Source: Acholoe squamosa (lineage: Eukaryota; Annelida; Polychaeta; Phyllodocida; Polynoidae). From it: 64,000 bases of DNA. The notes below the pieces were generated by a model that saw nothing but the letters and a program-made list of their open reading frames with translations, was not told where the DNA came from and ran no database searches. Numbering within the stretch: position 1 is the stretch's first letter; the number at the start of each line of letters is the position of its first letter. The position numbers and the translations under genes are program-made. The DNA is taken from assembly GCA_949317995.1 (NCBI GenBank), contig OX439041.1, forward strand, positions 46,237,269 to 46,301,268, in the 5' to 3' direction. Below, piece after piece: positions 21,464-31,922 of the stretch.

Positions 21464-22033
21464 ATGAATAATTTAATGAAAAGCAAAGGTGAGGAATTTA
21501 GTAGCAGTGCCAGTATCAGCAGCAGCAGTGGTACCAAAAGTAATAGTAGTGATAGAAATAGCGAAAGCAGTAGGAGTAGAAGAAGAAGAAACACCACCAG
21601 GGAAAGGAGTAGTAGTAGTAGAAGAAGACGAAATAGCGACTCTTCTACGGCAGCAGTAGCAGCAGTAGCAGCTGCAGTAGAAGCAGTAGAAGCAGCAGCA
21701 GTTGCAACAGCAAAAGCAGTAGAAGAAGTAGTAAAAAAAGAAAAAATAGAGTTATGGCCGAAAGCTGTCTTTAAAGAAAGGAATTTACTCCATTACTGTT
21801 TGATAACCACCCTCTGTACACCCACTTGGTGGGCATTTCATGAAAATAAAGGGTGTTCATATATGGTGAGAATAAGCGTTATGAAAAGATTCAACGAGGA
21901 CATTGGTTATTTGGGGGTAACCGCTGCTCCCACTCGGTGGGTGCGCGTGGTGGCCGACGTGAACACGATCTGTAATCGTTTCAAAGAAGTCACCTGTTAC
22001 AATGAGGCTGAATTGAAGAAGAAGGGGACGTAA
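21464..22033 (+). CDS. Ser/Arg- and Ala/Val-rich protein, unknown function
   Basis: An open frame of 189 residues. Residues about 13-65 are Ser/Arg/Asn-rich, encoded by AGT/AGC/AGA triplet runs. Residues about 65-95 are an Ala/Val/Glu helix-like stretch, also triplet-repetitive. The rest (from about K-A-V-F-K-E-R-N-L-L-H-Y) is ordinary folded-looking sequence with several Trp and Cys. I do not recognise a family. Its position next to the packaging ATPase remnant suggests that it belongs to the same relic. Confidence 0.4.
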   Translation: MNNLMKSKGEEFSSSASISSSSGTKSNSSDRNSESSRSRRRRNTTRERSSSSRRRRNSDSSTAAVAAVAAAVEAVEAAAVATAKAVEEVVKKEKIELWPKAVFKERNLLHYCLITTLCTPTWWAFHENKGCSYMVRISVMKRFNEDIGYLGVTAAPTRWVRVVADVNTICNRFKEVTCYNEAELKKKGT

Positions 22034-22249
22034 TACTTTTAAGATGACATTCCAGTTTGTGTTTGTTACCACTGTGCTGTTACCCCTGATACCTTTTTGG
22101 ATACAGTTATGTTAAAGAGGAGAGGAAAAAAGGCAAAGCAACAAGCTTTGGCCAATTAGTTAAAGAAAAAAGGCAAAGCCACAAGCTTTGCCCAAAGAGA
22201 AAAAAAGATTGCCCCCCCTTTATTTATTTTTTTTTTCTTTAATAAATAA

Positions 22250-22282
22250 TTTTTATCAGACTCCTCTGGAGTCTGATAAAAA
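22250..22282. terminator. Perfect 15-bp hairpin between relic genes
   Basis: Arm TTTTTATCAGACTCC, loop TCT, exact complementary arm. It sits between the Ser/Arg-rich frame and the ATPase remnant, where compact viral-type elements may carry transcription-ending hairpins. That function is an inference. Confidence 0.5.
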
Positions 22283-22544
22283 GATTTTATGGATATATGA
22301 CATGCGTAAAATTGATTGAAAATAAAATATATTGCATAAGAAGAGAAAAAAAAAAGAGAGACGGTGATGTTATCGGGTGTCGTAAAACATAACAAGATAG
22401 AATAAAACTCGCTACGACTCTTTTCTGACGACCACTCGTCACCGAGCGTTCAACTGAGGAACACCACGACCGTAGTAGTAGAAGTCACCACCACTTCTTT
22501 TACTTCTGCTACTACTACTACGACCCCATAACGACCGCTGAAAA

Positions 22545-23232
22545 ATGTCGAGTGGTAAAATCACAACCTTCACCGAAATAAATTTCGATCCCCGACTACA
22601 AGGACCCTTCAGTTGCATCATCAGTGGTCCGTCTGGTTGTGGAAAATCATGCTAGGTCAATCGATTTCTGAGCGATGTTAGCAATTTGGTCACAACGCCG
22701 GTGGAAAAGGTCTTTTACCATTACGGCGAGTGGCAGCCGCTCTTTGAAAAAATGCAAAAAGACTACGGAGTGGAATTCAGAGAAGGTCTTCCCAGCAAAG
22801 AAGACATAGCGGGAGAAGAAAAAGAAGAAGAATCGACCGTGCCTCGACCACACACTACTGATATTGGACGATCTGATGAGCAGTTCCAACCAGCAAGTGG
22901 TAGCCGACATCTTCACCAAATATTCCCATCACTGGAACATGAGCGTCATATACATCACTCAGAACCTGTTCCAGAAATCACCTGAATTTCGAACTATGAG
23001 TCTTAACGCTCACTACATGATCATTTTGAAGAACCCTCGTGCCATGGGACAAATAGGCGCTCTGTCTCGTCAGGTGTTTCCCTCCAAGGCGGCGGCCCTC
23101 TCCAGTATATTTACCCATAAACTCAAGCGTCCTCACTCATACCTGCTTCTGGTCACAAATCATAGAAAGTGTGCATATGGGGCCTTACATGTCATTCTCC
23201 CAGACATGTGCCCAGAAAAAGATTTCTTATAA
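22545..23232 (+). pseudogene. Packaging ATPase remnant (A32/FtsK-HerA type)
   Basis: The remnant begins at an ATG in good context and shows a Walker A loop (G-P-S-G-C-G-K-S) with the upstream F-S-C-I-I-S typical of Polinton/adenovirus-like ATPases. Further on comes a Walker B L-L-I-L-D-D-L-M and the conserved I-Y-I-T-Q-N-L-F sensor-like block. In the family this enzyme pumps DNA into the capsid. It is a broken fossil with a few breaks. Confidence 0.7.
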
Positions 23233-23705
23233 GTATGCATCTTTTGCAATAGCAAGGATACAGCTGACATAAATGATTTTCTTAATCTACAGGTCAAAAT
23301 GGTCTGGACCTGAGATTTTCATAGAGGTATGAAGATTGTTTCTGTAGGAAATTAAGCCCTCAACATGGCTTGTAACTCAAATGTCATTCTCCCAGACACA
23401 ATTTCGCCCAGACAATTTTGGTCATTTTGGGCACATTTTACCCCCCTGGAGCCCAAAATATGCATATGGGACAATCAAAACCCATATGTAACATGAAGAT
23501 CTCATCCAGATTGACACTTTGAGCCAAAGAAATAGAGGAGGAAACCAAAATTCGAAGAGGAGGGGTTGGAATACCTCCAAATTCGTCATATGCAAACCTT
23601 CTATGATTTTCAGACGACCGGACGACCTGAGAATACGCTCCTCCCTGACGTCCATAGACGATCAGATCGTGTTTGTTCCGCTAGACAAAAGGGAAAGAGA
23701 AAGTA

Positions 23706-24040
23706 ATGGCTACTCATCGACTCAGAAGACATTATGGCACCCTTAAACACATGGCAAAGTGTTCACTGGAGGATTGTGAGCATTTAATAGGCTCTGGAAG
23801 CGACAATTTGATCACGACTTTGAGCGAAATCTGTCAGAATTTACTGGAGGGAAACATTCCGCTCACCGAGTCCAACTGGAAAGTCTTTGAGAATCTGCTG
23901 ACGTGTTGAGGACGGTGAGCAAAAAAGCTACCACCATCAAAAGAAAGAGAAACGTCTTGGTTCAAAAGGGTGGTTTCCTCATTCCGGCTCTGATAGGTCT
24001 GGCCTTACCCCTTATAAAAAGCGTTCTCCGTATATAGAGC
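23706..24040 (+). pseudogene. Small basic-hydrophobic protein remnant, pX-like
   Basis: The remnant gives a cysteine-bearing N-terminal segment followed, after interruption, by a basic patch and a hydrophobic G-G-F-L-I-P-A-L-I-G-L stretch. This resembles the short DNA-condensing or membrane-active peptides encoded beside the ATPase in adintoviruses and Polintons. The assignment is by resemblance and position only. Confidence 0.4.
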
Positions 24041-24177
24041 TCCTCATTAGACATCTCACCAGCGCAGCTGCGTCAATGATGACGGACCCCGAGGCGCAAC
24101 ACTACAAGTGCTTGGCATTCATAGATCTTAAGGCGCTCTCGAAATTACGAGGACCACCTGATGTCCCCACAGCTGGT

Positions 24178-24262
24178 GGTGCTGCTCCTGCTGGTGGTAC
24201 TGCTGCTACTGCTGCTGCTGCTGCTGCTGCTACTGCTACTGCTCCTGCTGCTGCTGATGAGC
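24178..24262. repeat. GCT/CTG trinucleotide repeat
   Basis: Interrupted GCT runs with ACT, CCT and GGT variants. They are open in several frames on both strands, so the frames across it are not evidence of genes. Confidence 0.85.
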
Positions 24263-24439
24263 GTGAAAACAAGAACCCTTCTCTTTCGCCACCGCTGTAT
24301 CCCCACCCTCCAATATGGCTTATTATTAAACTCGCAAACAATTAAAATCTGTTTTCCCTGAGTTTTTATATAAGAATCAATAGACATCAAGTTATTTGTA
24401 TGGCGTATGGTATGCAGAAGCATACCAAACGATCGACTG

Positions 24440-24647
24440 GTATGGTTTTCGGAGCTCTAGACCAATCAGATTGCAGCATTTGACAATAGGCCACGCCCCC
24501 TTTATTCTCAGCCAATCAGCGCCTAGCAGGCCAGCGTATGAATATTAATGAGGGGATTGTTTACATTTCTTGAAAGTAGTCCGTCACTGCAACGTTTGGG
24601 ACGTGACAGACGATTTTTTAGCTGTCAGACGGTCAAAACTGGTAAAA
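24440..24647 (+). promoter_or_regulatory. CCAAT/GC-box promoter upstream of the DUF3504 gene remnant
   Basis: Two NF-Y type boxes, CCAATCAG at 24462-24469 and CCAATCAGC at 24512-24520, flank a KLF/Sp-type CCACGCCCC at 24491-24499. The ATG at 24648 lies about 130 bp downstream in a good context. This is a classical TATA-less vertebrate/invertebrate promoter layout. Confidence 0.55.
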
Positions 24648-25164
24648 ATGGAGAGAAATAAGGTCAAAATCCAACGTTTACCTGCAGATTTTGTGGTTTT
24701 GGCTTAGTTGCTGACGGAGGAGATCAGTAAAGTGGCCCATGATGTTATTGGAGAAAGGTATGAGGAGTATTACCAACAAATGGAAGTCATTGGACGTGGA
24801 GAAAATGTTGCAGAGAGTGACGAAAGTGTTGCAGAGAGTGAAGGGAGTGTTGCAGAGAGTGTTGCAGAAGATGGACTTGATCCAGACTTTGATTTGTTTG
24901 AGGAGATGGACCTGCCAGAAGATGATGAAGAGGGACATTGTGTGTCTGTAGAAACATCCCAGAAAGCATCCTAGAAGACGTCCAAGAAGGCATCCCAGAA
25001 GACATCCAAGCTATGGGAAATGCCTCATGTTCCAGCACTGGACCTACCAAGAAAGAGTTAAAGAAATTAATTGTTATGGAAGGAGATGACAATGTAGATG
25101 ACCAGGAGTTGAGAATTAAAAAAAGGCTAACAGAAACAAGAATACTGCAACTAAAACTGGACAG
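24648..25164 (+). pseudogene. 5' exon region of DUF3504-like gene, broken
   Basis: The ATG at 24648 is followed by a short frame that stops, then by an acidic frame with V-A-E-S repeats (tandem GTTGCAGAGAGTG units, about 24808-24870) and a D/E-rich tail. Another frame runs on to T-R-I-L-Q-L-K-L-D, ending at a good donor after 25164. At least two frame changes are needed, so either introns are missed or the gene is decayed. It is placed with the DUF3504 pieces downstream because the strand and splice phase are compatible. Confidence 0.4.
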
Positions 25165-25363
25165 GTAAGGCTTCATGTACATTGGATTAATGTGATAAAA
25201 CCTTTGATAAGTGAGAAGAATTTCCAACTTGATCCAATTAAAAGTTATTTTATTCAATCAGTTTACAATAAATGGTGTATTTAAAATGAAATAAATATAT
25301 TTTGCAGGTCATACATAGATTCCAGCTATTCCTGATTGACAAGTATCAAGAAGAAAGAAAAAT

Positions 25364-25524
25364 AGAGACCATCCCACCTCAGAAATTAAACTTCTACTAG
25401 GTAATTTTCTCCTAACCCTAAAAAAAGCAGTTCCCAAAGGAGTGGACCCTACCACCCTGAAACTTGAAGAAGTGGAATACCAGCCGGAGACATTAACATC
25501 CTATCGTAGGGCTATAGCCAGGTA
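25364..25524 (+). pseudogene. DUF3504 (Crypton-type recombinase) N-terminal exon
   Basis: The frame reads L-L-L-G-N-F-L-L-T-L-K-K-A, then Y-Q-P-E-T-L-T-S-Y-R-R-A-I-A-R, ending at GTAAGC. This is the entry segment of the DUF3504/KIAA1958-type domain, which derives from Crypton tyrosine recombinases. Phase 2 at the donor matches the exon at 28361. An upstream TGA in the same frame near 25337 limits how far it can extend. Confidence 0.6.
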
Positions 25525-25764
25525 AGCCAAAATTCTGTCAAATGGTCAAAAATCCATCATTTTCAATGGGAAAAAAAACCTAGGATGGGAAATACCTGAA
25601 ATTGTCGATATGACCAATTGTCATGAATCATCCAGAAGTAGGCTGGCAGGGGGGTCCAAAATCAAATCAGGACCAGCCTAAAACGTTTTTGGGTACATAT
25701 AGTATAGGTGTTGGGGCTTAGGCTCCATATATTTGGGTAGGTTAAATATCGTTTTGGGATCCAG

Positions 25765-26205
25765 GGTAGAGCGGCGTAGTTGCTAGGGTATCTGACGGGT
25801 GCCGGGTCTCTGACGGGAGCCGCCAGCACCACTAGGTGATGTTGCCATAGCTCTGTCCAATGGTGGAGGATGGGGTTGATCCTTAACGTGTGAAATACCT
25901 TGGTAACAAGGTCATTTATCATATATAACACATTAGTTAAATATGTTATATATTTTATGGAGAGATGGACTGCTAGTGGGGTCTCTGACGGGAGCTGTAG
26001 GGTCTCTGACGGGTGCCGCAAAAAAACTACCCCAAATGTATCATTGGAGCACCCAAGGTAGGATATTATAGATATGCCCAATTTTTTTTGTATGCATATA
26101 TAGACATGTTAAGGCTTTGCATGGTATATCTCTCTCATACCCCTGCTATATTTAAAATAGAGTAAGGGAGCCATGTTAGGGTCTCTGACGGGAGCCACGC
26201 GAAAC
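25765..26205 (+). repeat. Dispersed GGGTCTCTGACGGGAGCC units
   Basis: The 18-base word or a one- or two-base variant occurs at about 25790, 25815, 25980, 26003 and 26180, in pairs or singly, separated by AT-rich spacers. Some units read GGTGCC in place of GGAGCC. Confidence 0.7.
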
Positions 26206-26539
26206 TGCCCAAATACATTTCTGGCCCCAGTATAAAACATTATTTGGCTACATACACCTTTGTGGTTTTAAAATTTTCCATTTGCTATGGGGGAAATACC
26301 AAAACAAATTAGGGGACCCAGTGACCTTTAATTTTTATTTTTTGCAACTTTGCAGTACAGATTTTTATTTTTTCTTATTGAAAAACCCTCATTTTGGGCA
26401 GTTTTAGGCCCCCAGCTCTCTAAATATGCATCGTAGATAGGCAAAACCCATATACCACTTGTAGCTCTATCACATCCTGACCAGAATAAATGATAAAGAC
26501 ACATATATAACTTTGTTTGAAGAATTTATCAAAAGGGGA

Positions 26540-27254
26540 ACAAAAACAGCCCACTTCTGGAAGATTCATGACAAATGGTCATATAAAAGTGGCAGAATTT
26601 TTGATTAGGCCTAAGTGATTCAAAAAAAAAAAATGTATGGGTATGTCAACGAGCATCTGGTCTTCTCTGTACTGAGCAGTTAGTTTCAAGTCAAATTTCT
26701 ACAAAAAGGTAAAAAATGAACCAAATTTAATGGGAATAAAAATTCTCGTATGAGAAAGACCTGAAATTATCGATATAAAAGTGGCAGATAATTTGATTAT
26801 GCCTAAGTTGTTCTAAAAAATTAAATATATGGGTATGACAGTGAGCGTTTGGATTTTTATAATGCTTCTACCGGTACAATTGTTACAAAAACAAAAACTC
26901 TGTCAAATCGTCAAAAATCCATCATTTTCAATGGGAATAAAAAATCTAGGATGGGAAAGACCTGAAATTATCAATCTAAAAGTGGCAGAATTTTTTATTA
27001 GGCCTAAGTGGTTCAAAATAAATAAAATGTATGGGTATGTCAACGAGCGTCTGGTATTCTCTGTACTGAGCAGTTAGTTTCAAGTCAAATTTCTACAAAA
27101 AGTTAAATTCTATCAAATCGTGAAAAAACCATCATTTTCAATGGGAATAAGAAATCTGACATGAGAAAGACTTGAAATTTTTGATATAAAAGTGGCAGAT
27201 GTTTTTATTAGACCTAAGTTGTCCTAAAAAATGAAAATGTATGTGTATGTTTAA
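26540..27254 (+). repeat. Tandem repeat of about 200 bp, four copies
   Basis: Each unit carries in order CCATCATTTTCAATGGGAAT, GACCTGAAATTATCGAT, AAAGTGGCAGA, TTAGGCCTAAGT, ATGGGTATGTCAACGAGCGT and CTGTACTGAGCAGTTAG. A partial unit also occurs at 25535-25620. The units are diverged by roughly 10-20 percent. Confidence 0.75.
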
Positions 27255-28059
27255 CTCTTCCTTTACCAACTACGCATTAATGCATAGTTTGGCTGATTTT
27301 GGCCGATTTTTGACTGATTTTGAGTACACTATAACTTCCACAAAATCCATTGAAACTCTTTGATTTTTTTTTGTCAGAACTAGCTTGAGTTGGGTTCTCC
27401 ACAGAGTCCTAAGAGTTAGTCTCTATCTCTTATACTTTTAGCATGGCAGTTTTACAAACTTCAGACAAAATCTTAAATTAACCTAAAGGTTTTCCATAGA
27501 TTTAATCAATATTTAGGCTAAAAATCATGAAAAATGTCAAATGGTATTATTTTTTTGGTGAAAATTGACTTTGTACATTTTTTCATGCTCAACAAAATGG
27601 CATGACAATTTTTAATGTATTTTTATGCATTATTGGCCATTTTGGCTGGTTACCATGGCAACAGATATAAAAAATGTCGATTTTGCATGGTTTTGGTTGC
27701 CATGGTAACCGAAAAAGAATGTCTTCCAAAATTCATTATCTGCCAAAATTCCAACAAATCTAAATATTAACTACAATATGCACTTTATATCAGTGCAATT
27801 GATACAGGGAGTGCTGCGATATTGCAATTTGAAGTGAACTCATAAGGTCAACTTTACTAATCATATCACCACATTTATGATCAAATCAAACTAGATAGAG
27901 GAAACTCGGGTGTTCTTCTATCTGACTGATTAGCCTAGCTTAACCAGTCACCATTTCCCTTCTAATTTGAATATTCACACAATTCCAACGGTTTTTGAGA
28001 GTTTATGTTATAAACTAAAACCCAAACATTTGCTCTGAAATACTCTGGTAAAGGAAGAG
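27255..28059. mobile_element. 805-bp MITE-like insertion with 14-bp terminal repeats
   Basis: CTCTTCCTTTACCA at 27255-27268 is repeated inverted at 28046-28059. The insertion splits a tandem-repeat unit, whose CGTCTGGTNTTCTCT part resumes at 28060. There is no coding frame and no clear target duplication. It contains two inverted RFX X-box-like 14-mers. Confidence 0.6.
27649..27709. promoter_or_regulatory. Pair of RFX X-box-like motifs in inverted order
   Basis: GTTACCATGGCAAC (27649-27662) and GTTGCCATGGTAAC (27696-27709) are both close to the X-box consensus and are reverse complements of each other. They lie within the 805-bp insertion. Confidence 0.5.
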
Positions 28060-28360
28060 CGTCTGGTTTTCTCTACTCTTACCTGTTTAACCACAGTAGT
28101 GACCAGGGGGTTGCCAGCTATTGACTACATGTTAAACGTACTCCAGTTTTCAGCTCTTATCATCCAAGTTGTCACATATTGACATTGAAGTGAATGATTT
28201 TTTTTGGTCTGTACCTTACACACAACACACACACGCATGGTAGCACTGGTCTGGGGTTGACGCCTATTGACTCCATGTTGAACGTACTCCACTTACAGCG
28301 CGAACAACCCAAGTTGACAGGTATTGACACTATGTTAAGTGACTTTTTTTAAACTTGCAG

Positions 28361-28589
28361 GCACCTCCGTGACGAGGGGTATCCATACGAAATAATGAAA
28401 GCACATGAGTTTGTATCAAGCAAGGGTGTTCTTAGCACCAGAAAGACCCAACTGAAGAAGCAGGGGCTGGGCAACAAACCAAATCGATGCATTCCTTTTG
28501 GCAAGCAGGATGAGATCAAATGCTGGGAGGCAGGGGCCCTTGGTTCATCCACTAGTGGGATGGGGAAGGGAATTCATGTATGCATATAG
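28361..28589 (+). pseudogene. DUF3504 second exon, truncated
   Basis: After a TTGCAG acceptor the frame continues R-H-L-R-D-E-G-Y-P-Y-E-I, then a V-L-x-x-x-K-T-Q-L-K-K-Q-G-L-G-N-K-P-N block and W-E-A-G-A-L-G-S-S, all characteristic of DUF3504. The family normally continues with a catalytic recombinase-like domain. Here homology stops at S-S-T-S-G and a stop follows, and no further exon is recognised before 30 kb. Either the gene is a 3'-truncated Crypton fossil or a remaining exon lies too far away to recognise. Confidence 0.6.
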
Positions 28590-30220
28590 ATATCCATGTA
28601 TGCATAGAGATTATACATAAGGACAGAAGATTCAACGTGAATAATGAGCAGGACAGCTTAAAATCAATCAGGATTAGTATACGTATATACACATATTTTT
28701 TGAAGAAAGGAATATATCCCCTCACAGACACACAAAACTGACATTACTTGGGGATCTTTTGTGAATCATCAGTGGATCCCCCTTTAAGGAGGGCATATAT
28801 CTAAACATTATACATTGAATCTTCTTTTTTTCTTTATGAGGATAAAAAAAGATATCAGTTATATCTGTCTAAGGTCAGTGCACACAATATATTTTTAATT
28901 GCATGTTGAATACATTTACATCTAGGAATGAATTTAATCCAAGCTCTCTGTCTTTATTTTAACGATGGGAAGACACCCCTACCCCAACCACTCTTCCCAC
29001 CCCCCCCCCACCCAACATATAATCTACATGCCCCCCCCCCCCAACTTTGGACAGGTTCCGCCGCCCCTGAGACGGGAACTGATATTCAGACACCTACATT
29101 GACTGTTGACGTCCTATGACGTACATCCAGATATGGTGCAGCATTAAAGGTAGGATTACCGTCCTACCATCAGCACCTCCCATAAATTGCGACCACCCGG
29201 TGAATTACTGGGCGCATGCAGCCTTATTTCTCATCAGGCCAACAACTGACATTGGGCGTGAATAAAGTCTGTGTCCAAGGAGTGAGATTTCCAAAATGGA
29301 TCTAACCCCAAAAAAGCATATCTGAAAGTACCTGTGGGCCAAAATTCATGCTTTCATACCAAAATGCACATTTTCTTGGAAGAATCTACTGGACTTTAGG
29401 GATTTCTATCGAAAAGGCTGATTTCTTTATTGTGATACTAATTAATGTTTTGGTTTACAATGCATTTAGAGATTTCAAAATTGTTATTTTCTGATATAAG
29501 CAGTGACCTATGTTCAAGGTTCTAGCATAACTAGTAGAAATATTTTAGGCAATGATGTCTCACTTTAAACATAATTATATGAACTTTTGATGACAAAAGT
29601 ATCACAAATAAAACCAACAAAACAACCACAAATGAGTTTACCGAATTCACCCTTGGAGGACAGGAGAATGAAGCAGCGGTGGGTGGCACAAAAGGAAAAT
29701 GTCAGAGCAATTCTGTATAGGAAGAAGTTGAGTACAAAATATATTATTTTGAAATATTCAGCATGTGAAAATAAAGATTGCTCATGGACTCACAATGGAC
29801 TTGTTTTATCAAACAGAATTTTATATGTTTTGTTAACGTCACCATTCTTTGTTAGCGTGTGCCAGTAATCCTAGTGGATGGATGATGACCATGTGGGCAG
29901 ACAGCGTGTCTGATGCTCTTAGAGCCACACTAGTCTTCTAGCCAGATGGCGGATTGGCAGATTTCATCTTTGCATTCAGGTAGACACATGCGGACTATAT
30001 CATAGACCCATGTGCCAAACAGCTAATATGAAGAGTGTGGTTTAAAACGCAATAAACACCATTTTGAAAAAAGAGGCAAATATTTCAAATGCCTACATGT
30101 TAATTGTTATGAGGAAACAATTTTTTTATAAGTATATTTTTCAGCTGTCCAGAGTCTATTCATTAGAGATTTCATCATGATAGCACTGAGATTCTCTTTA
30201 GGGAGAAACATTGGTATATT
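28590..30220. other. Non-coding stretch
   Basis: No gene is supported. Poly-C runs lie at about 29000-29045. Only short chance frames are present. Confidence 0.5.
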
Positions 30221-30226
30221 AAGCTA

Positions 30227-30326
30227 TTAATGCATTGGTATTCTAGGACGAGGTGAGGTTTGCTGGAAATATTCGGGCGAGTATTTCCAGCTAACCTCAC
30301 CGAGTCCTAGAATATCAATGCATTAA
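30227..30326. repeat. 100-bp foldback (long palindrome)
   Basis: Imperfect inverted arms of about 48 bp, from TTAATGCATTGGTATTCTAG to its complement, with few mismatches and a four-base centre GGCG. Confidence 0.85.
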
Positions 30327-30968
30327 TGTGTTTATCGCACTTATTCATCCATTATGTATGAATTTCTTACCTTATAACCCCAGAATAAATCCAGGAGAAG
30401 GTATATTGAAAGTGTATGCGATCCGCACAGTTTGCCAAGCCGTTGTGGCCATGTTGTGACTCTGCCCGACATACATTTTTCGGGTAGAATCCAATGATGT
30501 CAAGTCCTGTACTTCTAACACCAACAAATATACGATCCCTTCTTGCTGTTCGCATACATTTTGGCTCCATTTTCTTATAAATAAATAAGAATCCAATGAT
30601 TTTACCTAGCGATCCACACACATGTCCATTCTGTCTTGTTTAGCGAAGCGGGTAGGTGCCTGGATGTAACCTGACATACTTTCGGCTGAAGAGCTAGGTC
30701 AAATACGTGTCTAACAAGGAATGGCCAGACAGGGCAGGTGCCGACACATATCGCTTTGGTAAATTAATGGATTTTTATTTATTTTGAACAAAATGGAGAA
30801 ATTAGGCATGACATGTTCATCTAGGATATGTAAGGAAGTTTCCCTGTTAATAACTCCACCTGGCACCATTGAATTCTATGCTAACGAGGTGTGTAAACAT
30901 AAGGTATGTCGGAAAACTTTTCAAATCCTTCATATACCTTGGCTTCTAGTACCGGTTGTGTTGGTGTA

Positions 30969-31859
30969 CACTGCAAAAATGGTGTTTAGATCCTAAACAC
31001 AATTCTAAACATATTCTTGCAACGTTTTTGTAATCACATTAATTTCCTAAACATGTTTAGCCAAACAATGTGCTTAGCTCAAGTGTTTAGAAATGTAGGT
31101 GTTTAGGTTAAAACTTTGTGTTTAGATATCTATGAATTTTTGCGTTAGGTGTGTATGAATTTTTGTGTTTAGATGTTTAAATGATTTGATGGAGAGTTAA
31201 GGTTTGCAGACAGGTATGCATTAAAAAAAGAGATATATTTTGTTTGTTTTCTCATTTACTTGGGGGACATCAGCAGGTATTTACTTGTCAAAGTCTCCAA
31301 ATATGTCAGCCACAGCTACATATACGTGTACATGTATTACACACTGCATCAGAATGAGAGACTTGAGAAAGTACAACAGCTTGGCAGGAAAAACATTGCC
31401 TTATCTATTCCAGAATAACAGCAAATAGGTGTCAGTCATGGAGCTTATTGATTATCTTATGCTAATGATGGTGGTGTAAGGTGAGTCTAGTCAATTTTCT
31501 ATTGCCCTTTCTATTCACATGACACTCTATGAAATGAAACCATGATAAACATGGGATTTGGGGACATTTGACACAACAATTGATTATAACTGTGTGCAGA
31601 TAGTCCATTCAAAGGTAGTGCTGCTACCTGGTGTGGATTCAACATCCAAGTATCTAAACATATTGATGTTTAAATCTAAACACCTATTATTCAACTCTAA
31701 ACATCTAAACATGTTTAGCATAAATGTTTATGTAGTTAGAATAAAAGTGTTTATTTCCTAAATGTGTAGTCGATGAGACACAGAACTGACCTATATGTTT
31801 AGGTTTTAAACGTGTTTAGACCTAAACATGTTTAAAATCTAAACACCATTTTTGCAGTG
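30969..31859. mobile_element. 891-bp MITE with TA duplication and TGTTTAG-rich ends
   Basis: The termini are exact inverted repeats starting CACTGCAAAAATGGTGTTTA, flanked by TA on both sides (30967-30968 and 31860-31861). The second repeat copy near 63.5 kb shows the uninterrupted site. Many TGTTTAG/CTAAACA words stand near both ends, likely transposase-binding repeats. No transposase is encoded. TA duplication suggests the Tc1/mariner superfamily, but other TA-targeting families are possible. Confidence 0.8.
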
Positions 31860-31922
31860 TAGTGGATAGCGAGTCTGTCTATTGCCACAGCGGCCGGGGA
31901 TCGATTCCCCATAGAGCCCTGT
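31860..31922 (+). repeat. tRNA-like core of the repeat
   Basis: TAGTGGATAGCGAGTCTG resembles a tRNA A-box/D-arm, and GGGGATCGATTCCCC resembles a T-arm with B-box. The spacing is tRNA-like. It lies inside the repeat, not at its 5' end as in ordinary SINEs. Confidence 0.5.

Larger units (their letters stand above)
21420..24050 (+). mobile_element. Polinton/adintovirus-like relic
   Basis: Three plus-strand coding remnants in a row form a virus-like module: a Ser/Arg-rich protein (21464-22033), an FtsK/HerA-type genome-packaging ATPase remnant (about 22545-23110), and a short basic-hydrophobic protein remnant resembling the pX-type core peptides of these elements (about 23706-24040). No capsid, integrase or polymerase B is visible, and no terminal repeats are recognised, so this is a truncated fossil with several breaks. 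It is older than the Ngaro insertion. Confidence 0.6.
25525..28360 (+). other. 2.8-kb intron built of tandem repeats and an insertion
   Basis: It contains GGGTCTCTGACGGGAGCC-type units (25770-26200), four to five copies of a unit of about 200 bp (26540-27254, resuming after 28060), an 805-bp inserted element (27255-28059), and a twofold repeat of about 140 bp (28095-28205 and 28232-28352). Confidence 0.7.

Noticed and set aside
24076-24423. Several long frames on both strands over the GCT repeat
   Set aside because: Trinucleotide repeats stay open in every frame; no flanking homology.
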